DNA from: Carnobacterium_A antarcticum
Lineage (GTDB): Bacteria; Bacillota; Bacilli; Lactobacillales; Carnobacteriaceae
Length of the DNA stretch: 64,000 nucleotides
Reading direction: 5' to 3' (one strand)
Assembly (NCBI RefSeq): GCF_042658365.1
Contig: NZ_JBHSQC010000015.1
Position 1 is the stretch's first letter. Each line of letters starts with the position of its first letter. The notes below the pieces were generated by a model. The model was given only the letters and a program-made list of their open reading frames with translations. It was not told the DNA's origin and searched no databases. Both the position numbers and the translations under genes were made by a program. Positions 34,959 to 44,636 of this stretch are shown in pieces.

Positions 34959-35131
34959 AACCTTACTCCTGTCGTTAATTTTGCAGCATAATTTCTTACT
35001 CCATAGTAGCATGGGCATTCACAAATGTGAACAAAAAAAGCAAACAAACGTTCTCGAAAGTATTCTGCTTTTATTTATACTCAGTAATCGCTAGTTCCAT
35101 TTGGCTATTAGCTTTTAAAGTTTTAAAAAAA

Positions 35132-35183
35132 CAATAAAAAGCTCCTAAATTTAGCAGATGACCGCTTTAGTTTAGGAGCTTTT
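35132..35183 (-). terminator. Terminator of the 90-residue hypothetical gene
   Basis: AAAAGCTCCTAAA (35137-35149) pairs with TTTAGGAGCTTTT (35171-35183); on the minus strand a T-run follows. Confidence 0.88.
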
Positions 35184-35196
35184 AGGGTTCTTGTCT

Positions 35197-35469
35197 TTAA
35201 TTATTTTTTTCTTCCAATAAACTTATTAAAGTTTTAGCATCTTCAAAAAACTGACCGTCATCATCCTCTTGAACGAATTCCAACATGAAATATCGAGCTG
35301 GTTGTTTCGCTTCACCGGCAGTGATGCGATTAGCATAATCGACTTGGTCAATTGTTTTAATGTGCTTCTTCCATTCTATTTTCCCTTCGTTTAATGGCAA
35401 GCCTTCTAATTCTTCCCACTCTTTTTTTATAGGTTTAAGGTAAACTTGATCAATCATTTTTTTATCCAT
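35197..35469 (-). CDS. Small acidic protein, function unknown
   Basis: A 90-residue soluble protein without membrane segment or Cys. Its C-terminal half is acidic (FVQEDDDGQFFEDAKTLISLLEEKNN) and its N-terminal half rich in Lys and Trp. I do not recognise a family. The ATG has AAAGGA ten bases upstream and a terminator follows, supporting a real gene. Confidence 0.65.
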   Translation of the reverse strand: MDKKMIDQVYLKPIKKEWEELEGLPLNEGKIEWKKHIKTIDQVDYANRITAGEAKQPARYFMLEFVQEDDDGQFFEDAKTLISLLEEKNN

Positions 35470-35632
35470 AACAAATCATCCTTTTACCACTGTCTCACCT
35501 CGTTGTTAATTTTAACGTTCATTATTTCTTTATGTTTTTAATAAAAAGCTTAGTAGTTTATTTTAAAAAAACCAACTCTAATTTAAGAGATGGTTTTCCA
35601 ACTAGCTTAGAGACGATGTAAACTAAGCTAGT

Positions 35633-37036
35633 CTAATGTTTGTATAAAAATCCTCCCATGCTAATAGCTCCTAGCAAAACAAGGATAGGTAAGGGCAGAG
35701 AACTAAAAATAGAAGAACCTTTATCTACTGATTCATTATCCGTTTCTGGATCTGTTTGTTCTATTTGCTCTTCAATGCTGCTTTGAGATGAAAACACAGT
35801 TCCCAGCTTATCAGATTCAAGCATCTCATTATCCCCATCAGATTCTTTCACTGGCGCTTTTGGAGTACTCTCCTCGATTTGATTACTCATGAGTTCTGTC
35901 GCTGCCTTTGCCCTTAGCGGCTTGTCGATAACTGAGCTGCTACCAACCTCTAAATCTGCTTTTTTTTCTATTTTTGAAGAATCAATGATGGGCTCATTTT
36001 CTGATTCGATTTCTGGTTCATTCGCCGGTTCTGTTTTCTCAAGTTCAGCAGGTTCTTCTAACAATACAAACTGCTCAAAACTAGCATAACTGCCTTTCGC
36101 ATCCGTTATTGTAAAAAGAATCGTGTCGTTTTCTGTTAGTTTTCCTAAGCTGCTGAAATCAGCTGAAAAATTTCCTTTTTCATCAGACCTAACTTCAAGG
36201 ATAAGATCTTTAGGCGATTGACGGTTTTCAACAGCAATAAGGGCATTTGAAATGGTTTTTCCAGTATAGGATGTTGTCGTAGAATAAATATCAGGTAAAA
36301 TTGTTTCTTTTTTTATTTTATCGCTTGCAGCTTTCCATTCTTCTGTGGGTTCTGAAACTATCTGATCCAGTATGCTGGTCGTTCCTTTAGATACGATCAC
36401 AAATTGAATAGCTTGCCCAATTTGAAGGGTTTCATCAATAAAAGACCACTGAAATCCTCCGGAAGAGGAATCTGATTTCACAAATGACTCGCTCAACACA
36501 CCGTCTATCAATAAACGAATGGTGCTGCCCGGAACAGTGCGTCCTGTATATTCTTTTGTATAAGGATAGAGGGCTGGTAACGACGACGCTTCTTGAAGAG
36601 CTGTTTCTTCTTCTGAAGGGGTTTGGTTCATGCCCATGATTTCTGAACCGGTTGCTGCTGGCAAAATGCTTTGTTCTAATTCTGTTGTCCAGTCCGTCGA
36701 CTCATCTAAAATATAAAAACGAATGGTCTCACCAATAGTAAAGTTAATCGTTCCAAAATCGATGGCAAACTTGCCTGTTTCGTTTACAGGCACTGCTGTT
36801 CGTGTTTCTTCTCGGTCGCTAATTTGATAATAAACAGTTGTTCCGACTGCACTCTTTCCATTGTAAATTTTAGTATTCTCATGGATAGCGGGAAGAAAGA
36901 TGGATTCTTCCACTGTTTTTTCAGACTCAGCGTTAAACTGAGTAGGTTCTTGGCCCCAAACAACCGGACCAGAAATACTAAAAACAGCTAAAAATGTCAG
37001 CAAGATTGCCAACCGGTTAATTTTTATTTTTCTCAT
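35633..37036 (-). CDS. Secreted surface protein with three bacterial Ig-like repeats and C-terminal membrane helix
   Basis: A 467-residue protein with a signal peptide (residues 1-29, ending VVWGQE). Three related domains begin at about 48, 153 and 247 with LPAIHENTKIYNGK, LPALYPYTKEYTGR and LPDIYSTTTSYTGK, each about 80 residues, like the Ig-like 'bacterial Ig' modules of adhesins. A Pro/Glu/Ser-rich region (330-440) leads to a single membrane helix with tail YKH. No LPXTG motif precedes it, so sortase anchoring is not supported. Confidence 0.75.
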   Translation of the reverse strand: MRKIKINRLAILLTFLAVFSISGPVVWGQEPTQFNAESEKTVEESIFLPAIHENTKIYNGKSAVGTTVYYQISDREETRTAVPVNETGKFAIDFGTINFTIGETIRFYILDESTDWTTELEQSILPAATGSEIMGMNQTPSEEETALQEASSLPALYPYTKEYTGRTVPGSTIRLLIDGVLSESFVKSDSSSGGFQWSFIDETLQIGQAIQFVIVSKGTTSILDQIVSEPTEEWKAASDKIKKETILPDIYSTTTSYTGKTISNALIAVENRQSPKDLILEVRSDEKGNFSADFSSLGKLTENDTILFTITDAKGSYASFEQFVLLEEPAELEKTEPANEPEIESENEPIIDSSKIEKKADLEVGSSSVIDKPLRAKAATELMSNQIEESTPKAPVKESDGDNEMLESDKLGTVFSSQSSIEEQIEQTDPETDNESVDKGSSIFSSLPLPILVLLGAISMGGFLYKH

Positions 37037-37114
37037 AGTGTAGCGTTGCCCTTTCTTAACTCAGGATAGTGAACGATTTGCTGAAAAAAGGTTATGCTTC
37101 TCAGTAAACGCGAT

Positions 37115-39082
37115 TTATTTTTTTACAGATTCTGACTCTTTTAGTACCTGCGCTAATTTTTGATAAAAATCTCCTGTCGTTTTCACTTCAGAAAATGGTT
37201 CTTCGCTTACATTTGCTTTTAAAGCTAATTTTTTTACCATTGGTTTTGAAATAGGATCCGTTACATTAATGGATTCAATATTGGTCCCTTTTCCATCTTT
37301 TGTACTCGGTATTTCTATAATTCCTTTGTTAGCTAAGTAAACTACTGCTGAATAGGCAGCTGATTCTGTGTCGATTCCGACTATTCTCCAGTTGGTTTGC
37401 AAGTCCGGTTTATACTCGCCTTTTTGGACTTCCTGCAAATAGTGAATGGCTAAATTACGAATGGAACCTTCTGTTGCTCCATAAGCACTTTCATCTTGCG
37501 AAGCCCAAATCTTTTTAAATTTTTTCCCTTCAAATAGTTCTCCTTTTGAGCGAAGAAATTCCATTCGATCTGAGTTCATACCTAAGGTTAGCTGATCATC
37601 TGATTTAATTGGTGTTCCGTCTAACTTCCGCAAGTGTTTGATCCTGTGTCCAGGTTGTTCTCTTAAGTCAATTTCATATTTAACGTTTCCGAAAATGTCA
37701 TTTGTCCCTTCTTCAGCTGAACGGCGCGATTTATCGAAACTAATAGTGACATCTCCTGAGCGAGCTGTATTGAAATAACCAGCGGCCCATTCCATATACT
37801 CTTTCAATTCTTTACCGGTAACTCGGTAAACCGAAACATCCCCATCTGCAAATTGGTAATTGTACCCAATATCTTTTTTTCTGATTGGGCCTCGATCTAA
37901 AGAAGCTTGATCATTATCGATTTGATGGGCAACAACGTCTGCTTCACTATAGTAAAGCATCACTTCATGCAGAAAATCGGTTAAAGGAGTTTCTTGGATC
38001 TGTACGGTTGGGATGCCTTTAATCACATCTTTAGGGACTAAATCCGTTCCTTTTAATTCCGCTATGACTTTATTGGATTCTGCACGAGCAATGTCATGAT
38101 AAGGTTTTAGTAAGGTTTCCAACTCTTTATCCGATTCAGCAATGCTTCCATCCGCAGCTACAACGGGAATCACCGTTGCGTCCTTCGCTTGTAATACCCA
38201 GTGATCACCTTGGTGCTGAAACGTTAAATCAATCCGAGAAAGATGTGTCCCGTAGCGGTTAGGCTCGGTCACAAGTACACCGTTCACTTCTTCTTTTTCA
38301 ATCAGCACATGATCATGTCCTGCGAAGACCGCATCTAATTCAGGGACTGCGTTTGCAATATCTTTGACGCCTGTTTCTGGAACTCCCAATTCATTTTCCA
38401 ATCCCATATGAACTAAACCGATGATAGCATCCACTTTTCCATCTAATTCTGCAACAGCTTTTTTAGTTTCTTCGATCACATTTTTGATGACTACACCATC
38501 CAAATGGTCCGTATCTTTTTCATATTCAGTAACCATTGGTGTGACCATTCCGATGATACCAATTTTGATTCCTTCTCGTTCTATAATGGTGTACGCGGGT
38601 AAAAACCGTTCTCCGTTTTCTTTGTAACTATTTCCCGCTAGTTTAGGCCCCTTATATTGGCTAGTAATTTTTTCTAATTCATCCAATCCAAAATTAAATT
38701 CATGGTTTCCCAATGCCCAAGCATCGTATCTCATTTCATTCATAGCCACCATCAGAGGTGATAGAGATTGATCATTGAATACTTCAGCGTAATTATCTTG
38801 AATCGTATCTCCGGCATCTAATAAAATAGTATGCGGGTTTTCTTCTCGAACTTCTTTGATTAGTGTTTGTAGTTGCGTTAAACTGCCTTCTAAATTAGGT
38901 TCGTCGCTTGCATAGTCCCAAGGCATAAAACGTCCATGAATATCAGAAGTCGCCAACAGTGTGATGTCGATTTCCTTTTCTTCCACATTAACACGGCCTT
39001 GTATAAAAAAGAAGCCTATTCCGATACCTAGTATAATAGCTAAAGCCAATGGTGTGATTCTATTAAATACATTTTTTTTCAT
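37115..39082 (-). CDS. Membrane-anchored 5'-nucleotidase/2',3'-cyclic nucleotide phosphodiesterase
   Basis: A 655-residue extracytoplasmic metallophosphoesterase. After an N-terminal membrane anchor (residues 9-28) come the dimetal motifs LLATSDIHGRF, LLDAGDTIQD, ALGNHEFNFG and VFAGHDH, then the 5'-nucleotidase C-terminal domain with RVTGKELKEYMEW. The last 80 residues (AYSAVVYLANKGIIEI, NVTDPISKPMVKKLALKA) resemble a weak SLH-like module. It would salvage extracellular nucleotides and phosphate. Start ATG behind AGGAGG. It follows no partner gene closely; the Ig-repeat protein lies 78 bases downstream and may be co-expressed. Confidence 0.9.
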   Translation of the reverse strand: MKKNVFNRITPLALAIILGIGIGFFFIQGRVNVEEKEIDITLLATSDIHGRFMPWDYASDEPNLEGSLTQLQTLIKEVREENPHTILLDAGDTIQDNYAEVFNDQSLSPLMVAMNEMRYDAWALGNHEFNFGLDELEKITSQYKGPKLAGNSYKENGERFLPAYTIIEREGIKIGIIGMVTPMVTEYEKDTDHLDGVVIKNVIEETKKAVAELDGKVDAIIGLVHMGLENELGVPETGVKDIANAVPELDAVFAGHDHVLIEKEEVNGVLVTEPNRYGTHLSRIDLTFQHQGDHWVLQAKDATVIPVVAADGSIAESDKELETLLKPYHDIARAESNKVIAELKGTDLVPKDVIKGIPTVQIQETPLTDFLHEVMLYYSEADVVAHQIDNDQASLDRGPIRKKDIGYNYQFADGDVSVYRVTGKELKEYMEWAAGYFNTARSGDVTISFDKSRRSAEEGTNDIFGNVKYEIDLREQPGHRIKHLRKLDGTPIKSDDQLTLGMNSDRMEFLRSKGELFEGKKFKKIWASQDESAYGATEGSIRNLAIHYLQEVQKGEYKPDLQTNWRIVGIDTESAAYSAVVYLANKGIIEIPSTKDGKGTNIESINVTDPISKPMVKKLALKANVSEEPFSEVKTTGDFYQKLAQVLKESESVKK

Positions 39083-39212
39083 GATTGTCCTCCTGCATTC
39101 GTCAGGTTTTCTTATCTTGTTTTAAAAAAACAGACAGTTCCCATTTTAACATATAAATGTCTATTTTAAATTTTTCTTGCATAAATCTCAGCAGATTTTT
39201 TGAAAGAAAAAC

Positions 39213-39256
39213 AAAAAAACCAAAGCCGTTTAAGTTAAACGAAATGGCTTCGGTTT
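39213..39256 (-). terminator. Terminator of yjdM
   Basis: On the minus strand an imperfect stem (AACCGAAGCC... with ...GGCTTTGGTT, 39219-39255) runs into seven T. Confidence 0.75.
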
Positions 39257-39318
39257 TTGCTGCTTCACTGATATTAAGTAGTTGGGTTAGACTGCATTTA
39301 ATGGGTTTCCTTTTGACA

Positions 39319-39660
39319 CTAAGCTTTTTTTACAAATTCCGTTTTCAATTGCATGGCTCCAATACCCTCGACTTTACAATCAATATCATGGTCGCCGTCA
39401 ACCAAACGAATATTCTTTACTTTGGTTCCTTTTTTTACAACGAATGAAGTGCCTTTTGCTTTAAGATCTTTAATAACGATCACTGAATCTCCATCCATTA
39501 GTTTGTTTCCATGTGCATCTTTGAACTCTTTTTCACTTTCGTCTGTTTCAACAACTGTATCTAAAGCCCATTCATGGCCGCATTCTGGGCATACTAAAAG
39601 GCTGCCGTCTTCATAAGTGTATTCTGAATTGCATTTTGGACAATTTGGCAAATTAAACAT
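39319..39660 (-). CDS. yjdM: PhnA/YjdM zinc-ribbon protein
   Basis: A 113-residue protein with an N-terminal zinc ribbon (CPKCNSEYTYEDGSLLVCPECGHEW, two CxxC pairs at residues 7-10 and 24-27) and the YjdM C-terminal domain (DGDSVIVIKDLKAKG, GTKVKNIRLVDGDHDIDCKVEG). The old name PhnA came from proximity to phosphonate genes; its function is unknown and there is no phosphonate pathway here. Start behind TTGGAGG. Single gene. Confidence 0.93.
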   Translation of the reverse strand: MFNLPNCPKCNSEYTYEDGSLLVCPECGHEWALDTVVETDESEKEFKDAHGNKLMDGDSVIVIKDLKAKGTSFVVKKGTKVKNIRLVDGDHDIDCKVEGIGAMQLKTEFVKKA

Positions 39661-39836
39661 GTATCATTTCCTCCAATTACTATTGCTACTTATATAGTGG
39701 CATACCCTTGCTAGGTTGGCAACGTTCATTTTACTTTCAACTCCATTAATTGAAGGTAAAGTAAAGCTCCGCCTAAAGAAACAGACTTTGTTTCCTTAAA
39801 CGGAGCTTATTAACATTTATGAAGATCTTCAAAAAT

Positions 39837-40814
39837 TTAATTAAAAAGCCCAACAATAGCATCCCAGATTTGTTTGAAGAAGTTTCCGATTTTATCGGTT
39901 AATCCGCTATCTTCTGCTTGTTGAACGACATTTCCAATTTTATCTTTGACCGTTTCTGATAAATTTTGTAATTGTTCTTTTACTTGTTGTGAATCAATGG
40001 CAGAAGTTTTTTGGTATTTTTCGAATAAAGCCATCAACTGATCGATTTGTTGTTGAGTCACTACATTTTCAAGTTGGTTGTTGGCTAAAGCTTCATCAAT
40101 AATTTGTTTGATGTCTTCTTTCGTTGCCAATTGACCTTGCTGCTCTTTCAAGTCAGCCAATGCTTGTTTGATTTCAATAATCGCTTTGTCGAGTTTAGCT
40201 GAATCAAAATCTGAGTTTTCTGCATTCTCTTGGGCGATTTCATTCGTTGTCTCCAATTCTTCTTGGGCAACTTCCATTCTATCTTGATCCAACTCTTCAC
40301 CATTGACATCAAAGGCTTTATAAATTCCAGTCAATGCACTTTCACCTGTTACTGGACGCACGCTGGCTACCATGATCTTAGCATCGTTTACCCCAGCAGT
40401 GATTGCTGCATTGGCGTATTGTTCTTGAGTGATCTCTGAGATGTTTTCTGGCGTTTCAATGGTTACTTTGACGCCCGTTCCTTCATCTTCTTTCTGCACA
40501 AGTACGGATGAAATCATATTAGCGGTATTGCCGGAACCAGTGTTTAAGTAATGTTGCAAATCTTTTCCGGTAACTGCGACACTTGCCACATTATCCAAAT
40601 CCTTGATATTCAATAATTGTTCGGTTTCTTTGATTTGAGCTTCTGATAACCCGCCGCCGTAGACAAAAGTCGGCTTGCCCCATTTTTCATTGACAACTGT
40701 TGTATCGATTCCATTACTGGCTGCATCTACGCTGGCCGAGTTGGTTAAAGTTCCGCTCCCAACTAAACCCACCATCACTACTGCTGCTAACCCGATTTTC
40801 TTTAGTTTATTCAT
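39837..40814 (-). CDS. Secreted DUF1002 family protein
   Basis: A 325-residue protein with a signal peptide (residues 1-31, SVDAASN). The DUF1002 pattern WGKPTFVYGGGLSEAQIKETEQLLNI and VAVTGKDLQHYL follows, then a Glu/Gln-rich helical, probably coiled-coil region (170-310). Function unknown; found in many Bacillales and Lactobacillales. Start ATG behind GGAGGG. Followed by an imperfect stem-loop at 39771-39807. Confidence 0.88.
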   Translation of the reverse strand: MNKLKKIGLAAVVMVGLVGSGTLTNSASVDAASNGIDTTVVNEKWGKPTFVYGGGLSEAQIKETEQLLNIKDLDNVASVAVTGKDLQHYLNTGSGNTANMISSVLVQKEDEGTGVKVTIETPENISEITQEQYANAAITAGVNDAKIMVASVRPVTGESALTGIYKAFDVNGEELDQDRMEVAQEELETTNEIAQENAENSDFDSAKLDKAIIEIKQALADLKEQQGQLATKEDIKQIIDEALANNQLENVVTQQQIDQLMALFEKYQKTSAIDSQQVKEQLQNLSETVKDKIGNVVQQAEDSGLTDKIGNFFKQIWDAIVGLFN

Positions 40815-41017
40815 ATGTCCCTCCGTTGGTACTTTTTTGTATTCTCATCTTATCGTATCTTTTTTATTCTATCATCCTACTTTAGGCTGATTAAGAAATC
40901 CATAAGGAAATCCCTATCTATTTATTAGTTTACCATTTTTCCTCGAAAAATGAACCGAAAGGCTTTAAGCGGATTTCATGTCTCCCTACCTATCTCTGTT
41001 CCAGTTAAATAAGTATT

Positions 41018-41701
41018 TTATAAAATTTGATAGAGGTCTTCAATTTTATGAATCTCGTAATTAGGATGGATTCCTGTCTTATTCGCTTTCTTTTCAGGAT
41101 TGAACCAGCACGTATCGATTCCAGCTAATTGGCCACCCTTGATATCTGACGTTAGAGAATCTCCTATGATCAACGCATTTTCTTTTGAAAAGTTGGGGAT
41201 GCGGGCAAAAACATAATCAAAATAAGCTTTCATTGGTTTTTGGTAGCCGGTATCCTCCGATACGAAAATATCTTTAAATAGCGGATAAAGACCAGAATCT
41301 CGTAACCGCCTGTATTGTGTCTTGGAAACACCATTGGTTACGATGTATAGATTGTAATCTTTTTTCAATTCGTGAATTAAATCAAGTGCTCCTACGATCA
41401 AATCGTGTCCTTCATTTAAATAATTGCGGTATTTTTGTTCAAATAAAATTCCATCAACCTCTTTTTCAAATTCTTTAAACAACGTAGAGAATCGAGTATT
41501 CACGACTTCATCGCGTTCAATTTTGCCTTCCTCAAAAGATGCCCATAGGCTTTGGTTGATAAGGGTATACCGTTTTTCCATTTCTGCCGTTAACGCTAAT
41601 TGCTGTTCTTCAAAAAGCAAAGCCAAAGCTTGTTTTTCTGTTGCGCCAAAATCAAGCAGCGTATCGTCTACATCGAATAATAACGTTTGATAATTTGCCA
41701 T
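41018..41701 (-). CDS. yjjG: YjjG family noncanonical pyrimidine nucleotidase (HAD)
   Basis: A HAD phosphatase of 227 residues. Motif I FDVDDTLLDF carries the nucleophile Asp, motif II IVTNGVS, motif III Lys in GYQKPMKAYF, and motif IV IIGDSLTSDIKGG. YjjG enzymes remove phosphate from noncanonical nucleoside monophosphates. Start ATG 41701; the frame is open 45 codons further up but that part overlaps the MFS gene and is not family-like. It follows the MFS transporter by 29 bases and is probably co-transcribed. Confidence 0.88.
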   Translation of the reverse strand: MANYQTLLFDVDDTLLDFGATEKQALALLFEEQQLALTAEMEKRYTLINQSLWASFEEGKIERDEVVNTRFSTLFKEFEKEVDGILFEQKYRNYLNEGHDLIVGALDLIHELKKDYNLYIVTNGVSKTQYRRLRDSGLYPLFKDIFVSEDTGYQKPMKAYFDYVFARIPNFSKENALIIGDSLTSDIKGGQLAGIDTCWFNPEKKANKTGIHPNYEIHKIEDLYQIL

Positions 41702-41730
41702 TGTTTCACTCACTCTTTCGTATTTTAAAT

Positions 41731-42918
41731 TTAAATTTCTGTTTCGACAGAATAGAATAACAGCAGACAGCCCATTGCAGCACCCAGTACTCCAGCTATT
41801 AACATCATAGTGACATTCGTATGATCCAACAGCCACCCTCCTAAGCCATTGCCAAATACACTTCCTAAAGTCGTGGCGCCGATAACTAACGCTTGTCCTT
41901 TCACTTTATCCTCTGTCTGCATCAGCTGGTTAACATAGTAAGCAGAAGCGGGAACGTAAATAGCGAAAGAGAGGGCTTGAAACAGCTGAGCAAAGTTGAT
42001 CATCCAAACTGTGCTGGAACCCAAAAACAACAGACTGCGGATAACAAAGAAAACGCTTGAGATTTTTAGTAATCGACTGCTTTTATATTTAGTGGCTAAA
42101 TAACTGAACCCTAACATAGCTGGCAGTTCTACTGAAGCCGCTATTGTCAAAGATAAGCCGAAATCACTATCTTTTCCACCAAGACTAGTCATAATTTGAA
42201 TAAGGTAACTGTTAATAATGGTATGAAAAACAAAAAGAAATACAATAGCCATTAAAAAAAGGATAAAGCGGTCGTATTTTCTGAAAAAATACACAGAACT
42301 TTCTTGATGTTTTGCTTCACTTTGTTGAAGAGAAACAGTTTCTTTAGTTAATTGCGCTTCAGTTGTTGGAAAAGTTAATACGAGAAGCAAAAAAAGCGAA
42401 TATAGCACAATGCAAAGTATTGGGATAATAGCTGCACTGTAGTCGTTAAGAGCTCTTCCTAAAAAAAAGGAAATAAATGCAAAAGAAAGAGAACCGATTC
42501 CCCGTGCCAACCCATAATTTATTTCTAGCCCCTCGTTGATGTGTTCGAAAATCAGCGAATTAAGCAGCGGTTGCACCGTTAAGGTTAATGACACTACGCC
42601 AATGTACAACACTGTGCTTAGCAGAAGGTTACCGGGTTCAGCGATTAAGCCAATCAATAAAATAATGTTGATTACTGCTATAGAAGAAATAACCCTCTTT
42701 AGAGTTAGGTTGATGAGCTTATCAATCAGAAACCCAAAAGCCGGCTGTAAAATAACCGAAAAGATATTTACTAATGCTAATATCAGACCGATTTGCTGGT
42801 TTTCAAAGTTTTGGGCTAGCAAATACACCGATGCAAATCCATAAACAGCGCAAAAGCTCATCCAATATAGACTCTGTAATCCGGCGTATTTTAACGTTAA
42901 CGAGATTTGTTTAGTCAT
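41731..42918 (-). CDS. MFS transporter, LacY/nucleoside-type
   Basis: A 395-residue major facilitator with 12 membrane segments and a middle loop (about 190-215). The N-terminal WMSFCAVYGFASVYLLAQNF and QPAFGFLIDKL resemble MFS_1-like oligosaccharide or phenylpropionate-type carriers, but the substrate is unclear. It is first in a unit with yjjG. Start ATG behind AAAGGGA. Confidence 0.78.
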   Translation of the reverse strand: MTKQISLTLKYAGLQSLYWMSFCAVYGFASVYLLAQNFENQQIGLILALVNIFSVILQPAFGFLIDKLINLTLKRVISSIAVINIILLIGLIAEPGNLLLSTVLYIGVVSLTLTVQPLLNSLIFEHINEGLEINYGLARGIGSLSFAFISFFLGRALNDYSAAIIPILCIVLYSLFLLLVLTFPTTEAQLTKETVSLQQSEAKHQESSVYFFRKYDRFILFLMAIVFLFVFHTIINSYLIQIMTSLGGKDSDFGLSLTIAASVELPAMLGFSYLATKYKSSRLLKISSVFFVIRSLLFLGSSTVWMINFAQLFQALSFAIYVPASAYYVNQLMQTEDKVKGQALVIGATTLGSVFGNGLGGWLLDHTNVTMMLIAGVLGAAMGCLLLFYSVETEI

Positions 42919-43013
42919 GTTTTTTCCCTTTCTAAACTACCTTAAAGCTCTTTATTTTTCCTGCATAGCCTGTAGTAGTTGTAGTAGTACATACAACCTT
43001 ATTCTCTTGTGTC

Positions 43014-43595
43014 TTAGTGGTGTTCTTGACTCTTGTCAGCCATTTCTTGTTCTATTCCTTCGTCATCATTAATTTCTAGCGAAGCTAGTTTTCCCTTTTC
43101 TTGGCTTTCGGCTTGCCCTGTAATAAGAACAATTTTTTCTTCACCGTCATCCGTTATACAAATTAACTGAACATCAAATGTATAATGATGTGGATGATCT
43201 TCATCTTGTGTGACATCAATTTTATCGATAATTAATTGGTACTCTGAAGCCTCCGCCCCGATAGAATAGTTGAACGCAAGCTCATCAATAAACTTCTCGT
43301 AACCTTGCTCTGTAAAATAATCGCCAAATCTTTCTTCTAACAGAGTATCTAATGTCCCCGTTTCTGGTTCTTCCCGTTCATCAGAGGCTGCCTCAGAATT
43401 AACCAGGTAATAGTATTCTGCAAGAAGTTCTTCATCTGGAGCGTTTAAAGTTTGTTGGAGCACTCTTTCAATCGCTTGGACCGTTTGATCCTGGACTACT
43501 GCTTCATCATTTTTTGCACCGCTGGAACACCCTGAGACCAGAATTGAGATTAAGCTGAAAAATCCTATTGCAATAAAGAATTTAGTCTTTTTCAT
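43014..43595 (-). CDS. Putative lipoprotein, function unknown
   Basis: A 193-residue secreted lipoprotein: signal peptide starting MKKTKFFIAIGFFSLISI, lipobox LVSGC, then an acidic soluble domain with alternating hydrophobic strands (YQLIIDKIDVTQDEDHPHHYTFDVQLI). It ends His-His. I recognise no family. Start ATG 43595 gives a proper signal peptide; AAGGAG lies 13 bases upstream, a little far, and an in-frame GTG sits in between. Confidence 0.7.
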   Translation of the reverse strand: MKKTKFFIAIGFFSLISILVSGCSSGAKNDEAVVQDQTVQAIERVLQQTLNAPDEELLAEYYYLVNSEAASDEREEPETGTLDTLLEERFGDYFTEQGYEKFIDELAFNYSIGAEASEYQLIIDKIDVTQDEDHPHHYTFDVQLICITDDGEEKIVLITGQAESQEKGKLASLEINDDEGIEQEMADKSQEHH

Positions 43596-43756
43596 ACTGC
43601 TACACACTCTCCTTTTGTGCATTGTTCTATAGAGAGACAACTAAAACTGACTGTTGCAACTCTATACTTTTTTCATCTTTTTTTACATTTTCCGTCTTCT
43701 TTTCTTCACATTTCATGTTTATACCACAGAAAGAAACTAAACCAACCTTTTTATTT

Positions 43757-43830
43757 ATTCAATTCCCCAAATTGAATTTTTAGCTTCACCCCCTTTTTAG
43801 CCTTTGCTTTGATTAGCAGAGGCTTTTTTG
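43757..43830 (+). terminator. Two successive plus-strand terminator-like hairpins with no plus-strand gene
   Basis: ATTCAATT/AATTGAAT (43757-43764, 43770-43777, then T) and AGCCTTTGCT/AGCAGAGGCT (about 43799-43823, then T6). Both have their U-tract on the plus strand, where no coding gene ends. Confidence 0.55.
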
Positions 43831-43860
43831 TCGTCATTAGCAAATTGGCAACTAACAAAA

Positions 43861-43892
43861 TACCGCCTCACTTTCCTTAAAGGGGGGCGGTA
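43861..43892 (-). terminator. Terminator of the beta-PGM-like HAD gene
   Basis: TACCGCC (43861-43867) pairs with GGCGGTA (43886-43892), with inner CTTT/AAAG pairing; TTTTGTT follows on the minus strand. Confidence 0.75.
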
Positions 43893-43903
43893 ATTTTTCT
43901 GAT

Positions 43904-44545
43904 TTAGTTTTTTAATTCAGTAATCACTTGTTTTAATCGCTGGATTTTCCCATCGGCAAGCCCTTGGTTAAAATTAAATCGGTTATCTTCTTTAGCCAAA
44001 ACATACATTCCTGCTGCTTTGCCTGCCATAATACCGTAAGTAGAATCTTCGATCACAAGACATTCGTCCGGCTGAACCTCTAGCGCCTCGGCAGTTTTTA
44101 AATAAATTTCAGGATTTGGTTTTGATTGTTCAAACATCTCTCCACTTAATACAGAATGAAAATAATGTTTAATGTTGCATTGTTCCAAGACTTCTTGGAT
44201 ATCATCATAAGATGAAGAAGAGGCTAATCCTATTTTATACTTTTCTTTGGTCAACCATTCCAAGACTACTGTAATATCTTGATCGACTATTTCTTTAAAG
44301 TCAACCGGCTTATTTTCATGAAACTCGTTGTATTCTTCTTCGTACTGGTTTTTATCCAGTTCTTTGCCCCAGATACGCTGAATGGCATCCCAAGTATCGA
44401 CAGAACTAGACCCTACGATGTTGTCTAGCTCTTCAATCTCCGGGTGTATATTGTTGTGTTTAAAAAACTCATGGAGCCTTTCATAATAAACCGGCTCTGT
44501 GTCTACTATGACACCATCCATATCAAATATTACAGCTTTGATCAC
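43904..44545 (-). CDS. HAD family phosphatase, beta-phosphoglucomutase-like
   Basis: A 213-residue HAD hydrolase. FDMDGVIVDTEP is motif I, GLASSSSYDDI motif II, SKPNPEIYLKTAEAL motif III, and LVIEDSTYGIMAGKAAG motif IV. The VDTEP cap entry is shared by beta-phosphoglucomutases and by sugar-phosphatases; the second aspartate (DxD) is present. No maltose/trehalose phosphorylase is next to it, so a sugar-phosphatase role is equally likely. Start is GTG 44545 with AGGGGG six bases before it. Confidence 0.82.
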   Translation of the reverse strand: MIKAVIFDMDGVIVDTEPVYYERLHEFFKHNNIHPEIEELDNIVGSSSVDTWDAIQRIWGKELDKNQYEEEYNEFHENKPVDFKEIVDQDITVVLEWLTKEKYKIGLASSSSYDDIQEVLEQCNIKHYFHSVLSGEMFEQSKPNPEIYLKTAEALEVQPDECLVIEDSTYGIMAGKAAGMYVLAKEDNRFNFNQGLADGKIQRLKQVITELKN

Positions 44546-44636
44546 AGTTATCCCCCTTTTAAAAATTGTATTTAACTCTTAATGTTATTTTAGCATAAAG
44601 AAACTGGAAAGCCCTAAAGGAAAGACACCCACGGCA

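Noticed and set aside
35633..37036. LPXTG sortase anchor in the Ig-repeat protein
   Set aside because: The segment before the C-terminal helix reads SSLPLPILVLL; no Thr-Gly follows and the tail is only YKH.
43904..44545. Firm assignment as beta-phosphoglucomutase
   Set aside because: Motifs are shared with sugar phosphatases and no disaccharide phosphorylase is adjacent, so only the family is called.
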